DNA of 64,000 nt from Ruminococcus sp. 210702-SL.1.03 (GCF_020559915.1 NZ_JAJCLZ010000003.1:62001-126000); one strand, 5' to 3'. Numbered from the stretch's first letter, positions 32,783 through 41,401 are shown. The notes: generated from the letters alone by a model not told the origin. Translations and numbers: made by a program.

Positions 32783-33907
32783 ATGGCATACGAATATGTT
32801 GAAGCACCTATCGAGGGTGCAAAGATCAAAGTGATCGGCGTTGGCGGCGGCGGCGGAAACGCGCTAAACTGCATTGCCGATACAGGTATAGTTGGAAACG
32901 TTGATTACATAGCGATCAACACCGATATACAGGCTCTGAAAAATTCCAAAGCTCCCGAGAAGATACAGATAGGTTCGAAGCTTACTCACGGTTTGGGCGC
33001 AGGCGCAAAGCCCGAAGTTGGCGAAGCGAGCGCTAAGGAGAGCCAGGACGAGATAACCGAAGCTATCAAGGACGCAGACATGGTATTCATCACCGCAGGC
33101 ATGGGCGGCGGTACCGGCACAGGCGCAGCCCCAGTAGTTGCACAGATAGCTCACGATATGGATAAGCTTACCATCGCTGTAGTTACCAAGCCTTTCAAAT
33201 TTGAAGGCGCTAAGAAGATGGAAAAGGCCGAAAAGGGTATTGCTCAGCTGCTCGAAAACGTTGACGCGCTCATCGTTATCCCTAACCAGAACCTGCTTGC
33301 AAGCGGTCAGAAGCTCACCATGCGCCAGTCGTATGCGCTTGCTGATGAGGTGCTCAAGACCGATGTTATCTCCATTGCCGAGATAATCACAAGACACGAC
33401 GATATAAATGTTGACTTTGCCGACATTACTACTATTATAAAGAACGCAGGCTACGCTCACATGGCTATCGGCCACGCACAGGGCAAGGATAAGGTAGCCG
33501 AGGTAGTAGCTCAGGTTATCAAGAGCGACCTGCTTGAGACTGCTATTGCCGGCGCTAAGAGACTGCTCGTAAACATCACTATGAGCGAGGACATCGTAGT
33601 AGACGAGATCGACGAGCTGACCAACGCCATCACTGAGGCTGTTGACGAGGACGCTGAGATTATCTTCGGTAACGGCTATGACAGCGAGATGAAGGACGAG
33701 GTTTACGTTACCGTTATCGCTGCTGATTTTGACGGCGCTGCTTCCAAAAAGGCTGCTGCACAGAATGCCGCTAAGGCTGCCGCACCCGCTGAGAACGCTG
33801 CTGACGACAAGAAGGCGAACGCTGAGGCTATGAGCAGAGCAGGCGTGAAGGCTGCTGATAATCCTACTTACTACGACGATATTTTCAATATCTTCAAGAA
33901 TAAGTAA
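32783..33907 (+). CDS. ftsZ: Cell division GTPase FtsZ
   Basis: 374 residues from the ATG at 32783, with AGGAGG 9 bases upstream. The tubulin-like GTPase domain shows [13 protein letters not shown], the T7-like signature [12 protein letters not shown] and a synergy loop with [11 protein letters not shown]. It polymerises into the Z ring. The usual conserved C-terminal peptide (consensus like DIPxFLRxR) is not seen. Instead the protein ends in [16 protein letters not shown] after an Ala/Lys-rich linker. Codons are GCT/AAG-biased, as expected for high expression. A longer upstream reading from 32681 lacks a ribosome site. Confidence 0.96.
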   Translation: MAYEYVEAPIEGAKIKVIGVGGGGGNALNCIADTGIVGNVDYIAINTDIQALKNSKAPEKIQIGSKLTHGLGAGAKPEVGEASAKESQDEITEAIKDADMVFITAGMGGGTGTGAAPVVAQIAHDMDKLTIAVVTKPFKFEGAKKMEKAEKGIAQLLENVDALIVIPNQNLLASGQKLTMRQSYALADEVLKTDVISIAEIITRHDDINVDFADITTIIKNAGYAHMAIGHAQGKDKVAEVVAQVIKSDLLETAIAGAKRLLVNITMSEDIVVDEIDELTNAITEAVDEDAEIIFGNGYDSEMKDEVYVTVIAADFDGAASKKAAAQNAAKAAAPAENAADDKKANAEAMSRAGVKAADNPTYYDDIFNIFKNK

Positions 33908-33932
33908 TATTTATCAAAGAAATTATTGTGAT

Positions 33933-33975
33933 GAGAAGCGTTTCGAAAATATTTCGGAACGCTTCTATTTTATGA
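33933..33975 (+). terminator. Terminator after ftsZ
   Basis: AGAAGCGTTTCGAAA pairs with TTTCGGAACGCTTCT around 4 bases, followed by ATTTTAT. It ends the dcw transcript before divIVA. Confidence 0.8.
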
Positions 33976-34126
33976 ATATTTTGTTATTTGATTTTGTACA
34001 TTTTCACAAAAACGTTTGAAATATATTTAACATCTTTACAATAGTTACAACCATAGTTGATTTAAACAAAAATATTTGCATGGATTTGTGTAAAGCGATG
34101 AAGTTTCGTAAATTTAAGTTTTATGG

Positions 34127-34155
34127 TTGAAAAAAATAGCAAAGTATAGTATAAT
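34127..34155 (+). promoter_or_regulatory. Promoter of the divIVA-like gene
   Basis: TTGAAA, 17-base spacer, TATAAT, about 40 bases before the start, in an AT-rich gap of 288 bases. Confidence 0.7.
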
Positions 34156-34195
34156 TAAAGTATGTAATCTACTACTTTCTTAGGAGGAATACAAA

Positions 34196-35188
34196 ATGGC
34201 TAACAATGGTTATTTAAGGACCGTCCGTATGGGCGGATTTGACAAGCAGGACGTACTTGCTTATGTAGATGATCTTAACTCGAAGATCTACAACCTCGAG
34301 AACAAGGTCAAAGATCTGGAAGAAACTAACGAGCGCCTCGAGCTGGCTAGCGAAAACGGCGGTTCAAGCAATTTTGAGGGCAAGGAAGAGCTCGAGAAAA
34401 AGGTAGAAGAGGCTAAGAATAAGGTAGCAGAGCTGATGGCTTCCACCGATTCTATGACTATGCGTATAGCCGACTATGAGCAGCAGATCACCGAAAAGGA
34501 CGCTACCATAGCTGAGCAGAACGAGCAGATAGAAGACCTCAAAGAAAAGCTTGAAAAGGCTGAGAAGGAAGCTGCAAGCGCAGGCGGAGCAGCACCCGCA
34601 TTCGACCTCGGAAGCGTATTCATCGAGGCTCAGAACACCGCTAATAAGGTAGTTACCGAGGCTAAGAAGGCTGCTAAGCAGATGACCGACGAGGCCGAAG
34701 TACAGGCTAACCAGATAATCGACGACGCTAACGCACAGGCTGAGGCTGCTGTATCCAAGGCTCAGAACGAGGCTACTCAGACTCTCCAGACCGCTGCTGC
34801 TAGCGCTGAATCTATGACCGCTGCCGCTAAGGCTGAGGTAGACGCTATCACTTCTTCCGCCAGAAAGGAAGCTGACGAGGTAACATCTACCGCTAAGGCT
34901 GAGGCTGAGAAGATGACATCTGACGCAAGCGCTAAGGCTTACAAGGTTACCACCGAGGCTGAGGCTAAGGCTGCTAAGATGATCGAGGACGCTAAGAACG
35001 AGACCGCTAACATCCGTGCTAAGTCTGAAGACCTCAGAAACGGCGTAAAGACCGAGTTCGAGAGCCTCAACGGCACTGTTTCCAAACTTCTCTCGCAGCT
35101 TAACGAGCTCAGCACTGAGAGCATGAGAATGGCTTCCGCCGCAAGAGATCTCGTAGACGAGGGTCTTGATCTGGTAGATGGCGAATAA
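34196..35188 (+). CDS. DivIVA-like coiled-coil protein
   Basis: 330 residues, almost wholly helical. The N-terminus RTVRMGGFDKQDVLAYVDDL fits the lipid-binding DivIVA domain start. Two coiled-coil blocks follow (about 28-55 and 65-125), then an Ala/Glu/Lys-rich region with about 11-residue periodicity of the KAEAEKMTSDASAKAY type (about 155-285). It may mark poles or septa, or organise wall synthesis. The position right after ftsZ supports a division role. AGGAGG lies 8 bases before the ATG. Codon choice (GCT, AAG) suggests high expression. Repeat DNA is codon-level only. Confidence 0.82.
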   Translation: MANNGYLRTVRMGGFDKQDVLAYVDDLNSKIYNLENKVKDLEETNERLELASENGGSSNFEGKEELEKKVEEAKNKVAELMASTDSMTMRIADYEQQITEKDATIAEQNEQIEDLKEKLEKAEKEAASAGGAAPAFDLGSVFIEAQNTANKVVTEAKKAAKQMTDEAEVQANQIIDDANAQAEAAVSKAQNEATQTLQTAAASAESMTAAAKAEVDAITSSARKEADEVTSTAKAEAEKMTSDASAKAYKVTTEAEAKAAKMIEDAKNETANIRAKSEDLRNGVKTEFESLNGTVSKLLSQLNELSTESMRMASAARDLVDEGLDLVDGE

Positions 35189-35194
35189 TTACAT

Positions 35195-35752
35195 ATGAGC
35201 GAGATCATAAAACTGCGCACCGAACAGCTGAGGGAGTACGCTCCCAAGCTGCACGCGGGCGATAAGATACTGCTGACGGGTACAGTGTACACATCGCGCG
35301 ACGCGGCTCATAAGCGTATAACGGCTCTGCTGGACAGCGGCGAACCGGTACCTTATGACATGAAAGACGCGGTGATATACTACGCCGGCCCTACCCCCTC
35401 GCCGGAGGGCAAGCCGATAGGCTCGTGCGGGCCGACCACCAGCGGCAGAATGGATAGATTTGCACCCCGCTTTCTCGACCTCGGTCTTGTTGCGATGATC
35501 GGCAAGGGCGAGCGCTCAGAAGAGGTTTGCGAGGCTATCGTGAGAAACGGCGCGGTGTACCTCTGCGCTGTAGGCGGCTGCGGCGCGCTGGCGGCAAGCA
35601 GGATAAAGTCCTGCGAGGTCATAGCTTTTGAAGACCTGGGCTGCGAGTCGGTAAAGCGCCTTTACGTCGAAGATTTCCCGCTGGTAGTCACTATTGATTG
35701 CAGCGGCGGAAATGTCTTTAAGACAGGCAGAGCGGAATACGCCGAAATATAA
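35195..35752 (+). CDS. fumB: Fumarate hydratase/tartrate dehydratase beta-type subunit
   Basis: 185 residues matching the C-terminal/beta domain of class I iron-sulfur hydro-lyases. It contains GTVYTSRDAAHKR, YYAGPTP, GSCGPTTSGRMD, the GKGER and GGCGALAA loops. In two-subunit fumarases this part binds substrate, while the alpha subunit carries the 4Fe-4S cluster. The alpha gene, normally directly upstream, is absent; the neighbour is the divIVA-like gene only 6 bases away. No clear ribosome site precedes the ATG, so translation may be coupled. The enzyme would need an alpha subunit encoded elsewhere. Confidence 0.85.
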   Translation: MSEIIKLRTEQLREYAPKLHAGDKILLTGTVYTSRDAAHKRITALLDSGEPVPYDMKDAVIYYAGPTPSPEGKPIGSCGPTTSGRMDRFAPRFLDLGLVAMIGKGERSEEVCEAIVRNGAVYLCAVGGCGALAASRIKSCEVIAFEDLGCESVKRLYVEDFPLVVTIDCSGGNVFKTGRAEYAEI

Positions 35753-35761
35753 GCAAATACT

Positions 35762-35798
35762 GAGGAATATGGGCAGGCAGCCTGTATTCCTCTTTTTG
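35762..35798 (+). terminator. Terminator of the divIVA-fumB transcript
   Basis: GAGGAATA and TATTCCTC enclose an inner CAGGC/GCCTG pair, followed by five T and G. Confidence 0.85.
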
Positions 35799-35882
35799 TA
35801 TTGCCTTTTTGTACAAATTTCGCGCGGCAATCTGTAAAATGTTACAAAAATACTGACTTTTTAAATAAATATTGAAATTTGC

Positions 35883-35911
35883 TTGACTTTTTTTTTCACT
35901 TGTGTTATTCT
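35883..35911 (+). promoter_or_regulatory. Promoter of the sigma-factor gene
   Basis: TTGACT, 17-base T-rich spacer, TATTCT, 45 bases before the start codon. Confidence 0.55.
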
Positions 35912-35955
35912 ATTATTATGGCATTTTATAATGCGTTGGTTACGGAGGCGTTGGT

Positions 35956-36516
35956 TTGAGTTCAGAGCAGCAGAAAACACAGTTCGGCGAGTACAGCGAT
36001 GAAGAGCTTGCCGCGCTCGCGAAGCAGAGCACTGAGGCGGCGGGCGAACTGACAAAGAGGTTTTTTGCGCCGATACGCGCGGCTGCGGTCGCGATAGACC
36101 AGCAGATCTCTGACGACCTGCTGCAAGAGGGTCTGCTGGCTATGCTCTCAGCCGTTGGCAGTTTTGACGAAAAGCGCGGCAGTCTGCGGGCGTATGTTAT
36201 GACCTGCGCGCGAAACCGTATGCTTTCAGCCGTGCGCCGAAACAAACCGCTGGGCGGCGATTACGATGGCTCTGAAGAGCTTGAGGACAAGACCGAGCCT
36301 GCTGCGGACGATGGCGCTATGGAGCTTTTTCGTGAGCTGTATGAGGCTATGGAGCGGCAGCTTACCGAGCGCGAGAGGGGCGTGCTGACCGCGTATATGA
36401 CGGGTATGAGCTACGCCGAGATAGCGCAGTCGCTCGAGATAACGGAAAAAGCAGTCGATAACGCAATGCAGAGGGCGCGCCGCAAGCTCAGAAAAGAATT
36501 TGGCAGGCAGCCGTAA
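35956..36516 (+). CDS. Sigma-70 family RNA polymerase sigma factor (SigH-like / ECF-like)
   Basis: 186 residues. Region 2 spans about 20-95, with DLLQEGLLAMLSAVGSFDEKRGSLRAYVMTCARNRML, which resembles SigH more than classical ECF factors. Region 4 spans about 125-180 with LTERERGVLTAYMTGMSYAEIAQSLEITEKAVDNAMQRARRKL, a full helix-turn-helix for -35 recognition. No anti-sigma gene is adjacent. The start is TTG at 35956, with GGAGG 7 bases upstream. The promoter specificity and trigger cannot be told from the window. It may direct a stationary-phase or competence-type regulon, as SigH does. Confidence 0.88.
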   Translation: MSSEQQKTQFGEYSDEELAALAKQSTEAAGELTKRFFAPIRAAAVAIDQQISDDLLQEGLLAMLSAVGSFDEKRGSLRAYVMTCARNRMLSAVRRNKPLGGDYDGSEELEDKTEPAADDGAMELFRELYEAMERQLTERERGVLTAYMTGMSYAEIAQSLEITEKAVDNAMQRARRKLRKEFGRQP

Positions 36517-36544
36517 ATGTCACGAAATATGCGCTTTTGCTTAG

Positions 36545-36640
36545 TAAGCGCGGCGACAGCCGTAGAGCCGGTGCAATTCCGGCGTGGCGCAAAGCTATTT
36601 ATTTACGTTGGGCTAGGGGTACGCCCTAATTGCCGGAAAG
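36545..36640 (+). ncRNA. Candidate structured leader RNA (possible riboswitch)
   Basis: The gap between the sigma-factor gene and the zinc-ribbon gene is rich in pairing. CGGCGA (36551-36556) can pair with TTGCCG (36630-36635) and so close a three-way junction. Inside are GCCGG/CCGGC (36567-36571, 36579-36583) with loop TGCAATT, the unpaired strand GCGCAAAGC (36587-36595), and GGGC/GCCC or TAGGG/CCCTA (36610-36628). The strand GCAAAGC and the 3' UUGCCG recall the GEMM (cyclic-di-GMP-I) layout, while CCGGTGCAATTCCGG recalls cobalamin-type loops. Neither family fits well enough to name. The ATG of the next gene is 18 bases past the junction. Confidence 0.5.
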
Positions 36641-36652
36641 GTTAGGTTTATC

Positions 36653-36931
36653 ATGTACGAAGACAAGACATTAGTATGCAAGGACTGCGGAAACGAGTTC
36701 GTATTCACAGCAGGCGAGCAGGAATTTTACGCTGAAAAAGGTTTTGTGAACGAGCCGCAGAGATGCAAGGCTTGCCGCGACGCTCGTAAGCAGGGCGGAG
36801 CAAGGGGAGAAAAGCAGATGTTTACCGCTGTATGCGCTTCCTGCGGCGGCGAAGCTAAAGTTCCTTTCAAGCCCAGAGAGGACAGACCTGTATATTGCAG
36901 TGAGTGCTTTGCAAAAATGAGAGAAAATTGA
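36653..36931 (+). CDS. Small CxxC zinc-ribbon protein
   Basis: 92 residues with two CxxC pairs per zinc site: CKDC at about 9-12 with CKAC at about 38-41, then CASC at about 61-64 with CSEC at about 82-85. The first ribbon matches the probable zinc-ribbon family written as CxxCx(n)CxxC (zinc_ribbon/zf_trcl). The intervening ARKQGGARGEK stretch is basic and could touch nucleic acid. Function is unknown. It is preceded by a candidate structured RNA that overlaps the region of its ribosome site (GGAAAGG), so translation may be controlled there. A bidirectional terminator follows. Confidence 0.82.
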   Translation: MYEDKTLVCKDCGNEFVFTAGEQEFYAEKGFVNEPQRCKACRDARKQGGARGEKQMFTAVCASCGGEAKVPFKPREDRPVYCSECFAKMREN

Positions 36932-36994
36932 TCCGACTAAAACACGCTTTGTGCCGCTTGGTATAAACTATATTTTATTTGAGATGAATTTGCT

Positions 36995-37035
36995 AAAAAA
37001 AGACAGACCTTTTTGCGGGTCTGTCTTTTATTTTT
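36995..37035. terminator. Bidirectional terminator between zinc-ribbon and activase-system genes
   Basis: AGACAGACC pairs with GGTCTGTCT, with T runs after the stem on both strands. Confidence 0.88.
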
Positions 37036-37049
37036 GCAGTGATTCGGTT

Positions 37050-38315
37050 TTACTTTTTTGCGTTGGCGAGCATAAGCTTTATGCGGTTCTCCTGATTTAC
37101 CTTTGTAGCGCCGGGGTCGTAGTCGATGGCGACTATGTTTGCGTTGGGGTAAGCTTCTTTGATAACGCGGCTCATGCCCTTTGCCACAATGTGGTTTGGC
37201 AGGCAGCCAAAGGGCTGGGTGCAGATTATATTCTCCGTGCCGGTCTCGGCGAGCGCTGCCATTTCGGCGGTTATCAGCCAGCCTTCGCCCATCTTCACGC
37301 CCTGATTCATGTACTTGTCGGCGCAGGCGCGCAGGTGCTCGAAATCGTGCGGCGGGAAAAATTCGCCCTGCTCTTCGATCATCTTGATCTGCTCGCGCTG
37401 GAATTTGTAAAGCACATCGTAGCCGATCTTGTATGCGGCGGTGCGGGGCGTCTGCTTATCGTAAAGGCGCGCGTCGTTTATGAGGTCGGAAGCGCAGTAC
37501 AGCACGAAATCCAGCAGACCCGGCACGTTCGGCTCGCAGCCCTCAGACATAAGGAAGTTATTGAGGTCGTTGTTCGCGAGCGGCGAATATTTAACGTATA
37601 TCTCGCCGACAATGCCCACGCGCGGCTTTTTCTCCTTAGTGCGCGGCAGTGCGGCGAAATCTTTCAGCATAGCGCGGTAGATGGACTTTGTGTTCATAAA
37701 CTGCGTTTTCGTGCCCATAAGCTTGCCTATGCGGTGCTGCCAGCGCGCGAGAAGCTGGTCGGTGCTGTTTTTGTTGATCTCGTAAGGCTTGCACTGATTG
37801 TACAGCAGCATCAGCATATCGCCGTAAAGCACGCAGTAGATCAGCCTTGTGATTATCGGTATGGTCATGGGGAACGCGGGGTTCGGCTCCAGTCCGCTGA
37901 AATTCAGCGAGAGCACGGGAACCTGCGGGAACTGCGTCGATATAGCCTTGCGGATGAGGTAGATGTAGTTTGAAGCACGGCAGCCGCCGCCCGTCTGGGA
38001 GATGAGCAGGGCGACCTTGTTTACGTCGTACTTGCCGCTTTTCAGCGCGTCCATGTACTGGCCGATGACGAGCAGCGCGGGGTAGCAGGTGTCGTTGTGG
38101 GTGTTTTTCAGTCCCTCGTCTACTACGTTGCGGCTGGTATTTGTCAGCAGCTCCATTTTGTAGCCGAAGTGCTCGTATGCCTTGATTATAAGGTTAAAGT
38201 GTATCGGCAGCATATCGGGTATGAGTATCGTGTAGTCTTTCTTCATATCCTCGGTAAAGGTAGTGTGCTTTACGCGGTCGGAATACTGCTTCTGCTGTTT
38301 TGGCTGTTTGCTCAT
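37050..38315 (-). CDS. 2-hydroxyacyl-CoA dehydratase (HgdB/DUF2229)-type iron-sulfur protein
   Basis: 421 residues resembling the C-terminal HgdB-like part of the large activase/dehydratase-related proteins. Visible features are NDTCYPALLVIGQYMDAL (Cys), ISQTGGGCRASNYIYLIRKA (Cys) and TQPFGCLPNHIVAKGM (Cys), spaced like cluster ligands of HgdB or double-cubane proteins. The N-terminus MSKQPKQQKQYSDR is hydrophilic. It has its own ribosome site (AAAGGAAGTG) inside the end of the preceding gene, 5 bases apart. It would form one functional unit with the 988-residue partner. The substrate is unknown. Confidence 0.8.
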   Translation of the reverse strand: MSKQPKQQKQYSDRVKHTTFTEDMKKDYTILIPDMLPIHFNLIIKAYEHFGYKMELLTNTSRNVVDEGLKNTHNDTCYPALLVIGQYMDALKSGKYDVNKVALLISQTGGGCRASNYIYLIRKAISTQFPQVPVLSLNFSGLEPNPAFPMTIPIITRLIYCVLYGDMLMLLYNQCKPYEINKNSTDQLLARWQHRIGKLMGTKTQFMNTKSIYRAMLKDFAALPRTKEKKPRVGIVGEIYVKYSPLANNDLNNFLMSEGCEPNVPGLLDFVLYCASDLINDARLYDKQTPRTAAYKIGYDVLYKFQREQIKMIEEQGEFFPPHDFEHLRACADKYMNQGVKMGEGWLITAEMAALAETGTENIICTQPFGCLPNHIVAKGMSRVIKEAYPNANIVAIDYDPGATKVNQENRIKLMLANAKK

Positions 38316-38320
38316 TATGC

Positions 38321-41287
38321 TTACACTTCCTTTCCGTTTTTCGCGGCGTCTTTTTCTTCAAGCGCCGCCGCGAGCGAGCGCAGGCGTATCTTAGCCGCGC
38401 CCAGATTGGTTATCTCGTCGATCTTTAGCTGAGTGTAAAGCTTTCCGTGCTCCTCGAGTATAGCGCGAACTTCGTCGGTGGTAACGGCGTCGATGCCGCA
38501 GCCGAATGATACGAGCTGTACTAGCTGCATATCGTCGTTTTCGCAAACGTACTCTGCCGCGCGGTAAAGTCTTGCGTGGTATGTCCACTGGTTGAGTACG
38601 TCGAGAGGCGGGCAGTCTACCAGATTTGCCACGCTGTCCTCGGTGACTACCGCGAAGCCCAGCGAGGCTATCAGCTTGTGTATTCCATGGTTTATCTCGC
38701 GGTCGATGTGGTAAGGTCTGCCCGCGAGCACGATTATTTTTTGACCCTTGCTGCGCGCGTCGGCGATTATCTCTAGGGCTTTCTGCTCGTTGGCGCGCTT
38801 GTAGCGCAGCTGCTCGGAGTAAGCCTTGTTCAGCACGCCGAGCACCTGCTTTTCTTTTATGCCGTATGAGCGCAGCGCCGCGGCTACGTTCTTGGCTGTA
38901 TTTTTCTTGAAGTTTATATCGAGGTAGGGGGTTATGAAATTGCTGCTGTTTAAGTCGGGGATATTCGCTTTCAGCAGCTCGGGGTAGTAGGCTACTACGG
39001 GGCAGTTGTAGTGGTTATCCGCCTGACCCTCGTCGATATTGTAGCTCATGCAGGGGTAGAAGATAAAGTCTACGCCCTTATCGAGCAGGTTGAGTATATG
39101 TCCGTGCGCGAGCTTAGCGGGGTAGCATACGGTGTCAGAGGGTATGGTCTGCTGACCGCGGTAGTATGTATCGCGCGAGGATTCGTCTGAGAGAACTACC
39201 TCAAAGCCCAGCTCGGTGAGCATGGTGTGGAAGAAAGGCAGCATATCGTAATAGCTCAGCGCCATAGGTATGCCTACCCGCGCGATGGGCTTGCCGTGCG
39301 GCTTTTTCTCGCCGTAGGCTTCCAGCTGCTCGAGCTTGTATTCGTACATATTCTCCGTTTTGTTGGCAAGCTTTATGCCCGCGCCCTTTTCGCAGCGGTT
39401 GCCCGAAACGAAGCGGTGGCCGTCGCTGAAACGGATTATAGTGAGGTTACAGTGGGCTGTACAGCCGCCGCACTGCGCCGACATAGAGTTGTACGCAAAA
39501 TCGCGAAGCTGGTCGAGGGTAAGTATAGAAGAAGTGCGCTGCGGCTCGGCTTTGGTCTTTTCCATAGCGAAGATCGCGCAGCCGAAAGCGCCCATCAGTC
39601 CTGCTATCGCGGGGCGGATAACGTTTCTGCCAAGCTCCATCTCAAACGAGCGCAATACGGCGTCGTTTAAGAACGTACCGCCCTGTACTACTATGTTCTT
39701 GCCCAGCTCGTCGATGGATTTAGCGCGGATAACTTTGTACACCGCGTTCTTGATTATCGAGGAGGAAAGTCCCGCCGATATGTCTTCTACCGAAGCGCCG
39801 TCCTTCTGCGCCTGTTTTACGGAAGAGTTCATGAATACCGTGCAGCGCGAGCCTAGCTCTACGGGGGCTTTTGCGAAAAGTCCGAGGTTCGCGAAGTCGG
39901 CTATCTCATAGCCCATAGCCTGCGCGAATGTCTGTATGAAAGAGCCGCAGCCCGAGGAGCATGCCTCGTTCAGCATGATGCTGTCTATCGCGTTGTTCTT
40001 TATCTTGAAGCACTTTATGTCCTGACCGCCGATGTCGATGATGAAGTCAACGTCGGGGCAGAAGAAAGCCGCCGCCTTGTAGTGCGCTACTGTTTCTACT
40101 ATGCCGAAGTCTACGCCCAAGCCCGCCTTTATGAGGTCTTCGCCGTAGCCCGTTACCGCCGAAGCTTTTATGTTCAGTCCGGGGTTCGCTATGCGGTAGA
40201 TGTCCTCCAGTTTCGAGGCTATAATGTCGAGCGGCTGACCCTTGCTGGAGCAGTAGTGCTGATAAAGCAGCCTGCCGTCCGGCGTGATGAGGACCAGCTT
40301 CGTGGTGGTAGAGCCTGCGTCGATACCGAGGTACGCGTCGCCCGAGTAGGTCTTTATATCGGCGTACTTTAGGTCTGACTGCTTGTGGCGCGCCACAAAT
40401 TCCTCGTACTCAGCGCGGTCTTTAAAGAGGGGAGTGCCCGTAACTATATTGTCTGCGGTCTTTGCGTTTATTATCTTATCCAGCGTTTCGTCGATGGTCA
40501 TGGCTTCTGAAATGTCGTGCGCCTGAAGCGCGCAGCCGTAAGCCATGAAGCAGGGTGCGAGGTCGGGGAACACCGCGTGCTCAGCGTCGAGGTGCAGTGT
40601 TTCGGTAAACGCCTTTCTCAGACCCTTTAAGAACGAGAGAGGACCGCCGAGGAAGAGCACGTTGCCTGCTATCTTTCTGCCCTGCGCCAGTCCCGAAACG
40701 GTCTGGTCTACTACCGCTTGGAAAATCGAAGCGGCTATGTCCTCTTTCTTAGCGCCCTGATTGAGCAGCGGCTGAATATCGCTCTTCGCGAAAACGCCGC
40801 AGCGCGAAGCTATCGGGTAAAGGCGTGTGCTTTTCAGCGAGAGCCTATCCAGTTCGTCGGCGGTAACGCCTAAAAGCTGCGCCATCTGGTCGATGAAAGC
40901 GCCCGTACCGCCCGCGCAAGAGCCGTTCATGCGCTGTTCCACGCCGCCGGTGAGGAAGATTATCTTAGCGTCCTCGCCGCCCAGCTCTACCACTACGTCT
41001 GTAAGCGGGTAGCTCTTGTTTACGGCGACGAAAGCGGAGTATACCTCCTGCACGAACTCTATTCCGCTTGCCTGCGCTATGCCCAGACCTGCCGAGCCTG
41101 TGATGGCTGTGCGGAAGCGCTCGCCCTTGTACTTTTCGTTTATTATACGCAGCTGCTCGGCAACTGTTTCGCGCACTTTAGAGAAGTGGCGTTCGTATTT
41201 TGAATATATTATCTCGCCCTCTTTTAGTATCACGGTCTTTACCGTAGTAGAGCCTACGTCGATACCGAGGTCATATATAATGCTCAT
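38321..41287 (-). CDS. Acyl-CoA dehydratase activase, two ASKHA ATPase domains plus HgdB-like domain
   Basis: 988 residues. Domain 1 (about 1-265) is a BcrAD/BadFG ATPase with DVGSTTVKTVIL and SCAGGTGAFIDQMAQ. Domain 2 (about 325-590) repeats it with GIDAGSTTTKLVLI and ACSSGCGSFIQTFAQ. The cysteine in each GxG loop can hold the shared 4Fe-4S cluster that passes electrons uphill. The last part (about 650-970) is DUF2229/HgdB-like with SDTVCYPAKLAHGH and FYPCMSYN. Such proteins energise electrons by ATP hydrolysis for difficult reductions. The physiological acceptor is unknown. The AAGGATCGG ribosome site and an extended -10 precede it. Confidence 0.87.
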   Translation of the reverse strand: MSIIYDLGIDVGSTTVKTVILKEGEIIYSKYERHFSKVRETVAEQLRIINEKYKGERFRTAITGSAGLGIAQASGIEFVQEVYSAFVAVNKSYPLTDVVVELGGEDAKIIFLTGGVEQRMNGSCAGGTGAFIDQMAQLLGVTADELDRLSLKSTRLYPIASRCGVFAKSDIQPLLNQGAKKEDIAASIFQAVVDQTVSGLAQGRKIAGNVLFLGGPLSFLKGLRKAFTETLHLDAEHAVFPDLAPCFMAYGCALQAHDISEAMTIDETLDKIINAKTADNIVTGTPLFKDRAEYEEFVARHKQSDLKYADIKTYSGDAYLGIDAGSTTTKLVLITPDGRLLYQHYCSSKGQPLDIIASKLEDIYRIANPGLNIKASAVTGYGEDLIKAGLGVDFGIVETVAHYKAAAFFCPDVDFIIDIGGQDIKCFKIKNNAIDSIMLNEACSSGCGSFIQTFAQAMGYEIADFANLGLFAKAPVELGSRCTVFMNSSVKQAQKDGASVEDISAGLSSSIIKNAVYKVIRAKSIDELGKNIVVQGGTFLNDAVLRSFEMELGRNVIRPAIAGLMGAFGCAIFAMEKTKAEPQRTSSILTLDQLRDFAYNSMSAQCGGCTAHCNLTIIRFSDGHRFVSGNRCEKGAGIKLANKTENMYEYKLEQLEAYGEKKPHGKPIARVGIPMALSYYDMLPFFHTMLTELGFEVVLSDESSRDTYYRGQQTIPSDTVCYPAKLAHGHILNLLDKGVDFIFYPCMSYNIDEGQADNHYNCPVVAYYPELLKANIPDLNSSNFITPYLDINFKKNTAKNVAAALRSYGIKEKQVLGVLNKAYSEQLRYKRANEQKALEIIADARSKGQKIIVLAGRPYHIDREINHGIHKLIASLGFAVVTEDSVANLVDCPPLDVLNQWTYHARLYRAAEYVCENDDMQLVQLVSFGCGIDAVTTDEVRAILEEHGKLYTQLKIDEITNLGAAKIRLRSLAAALEEKDAAKNGKEV

Positions 41288-41349
41288 CTGTTTTTCTACC
41301 GATCCTTTCGCTGTATTTAAAACATTTATTCACATACTTATACTCAATA

Positions 41350-41358
41350 ATTATAGCA
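41350..41358 (-). promoter_or_regulatory. Extended -10 promoter of the activase operon
   Basis: Minus-strand TGCTATAAT, with no good -35. It lies about 60 bases before the start, just past the potD terminator. Confidence 0.45.
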
Positions 41359-41367
41359 TATTTCACT

Positions 41368-41401
41368 CAAAAAGAAAAGCACTTTTTTGTGAAAAAAGTG
41401 C
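41368..41401 (-). terminator. Terminator of the potABCD operon
   Basis: On the minus strand GCACTTTTTT and AAAAAAGTGC are perfect 10-base arms around 3 bases, followed by TTTTCTTTTT. Confidence 0.88.

Noticed and set aside
36545-36640. Naming the structured leader as a cyclic-di-GMP or cobalamin riboswitch
   Set aside because: The GAAA tetraloop and receptor of the first, and the B12 box of the second, are not present.
36951-37973. A 340-codon plus-strand frame over the HgdB-like gene
   Set aside because: Begins inside a terminator and lies antisense to a recognised protein.
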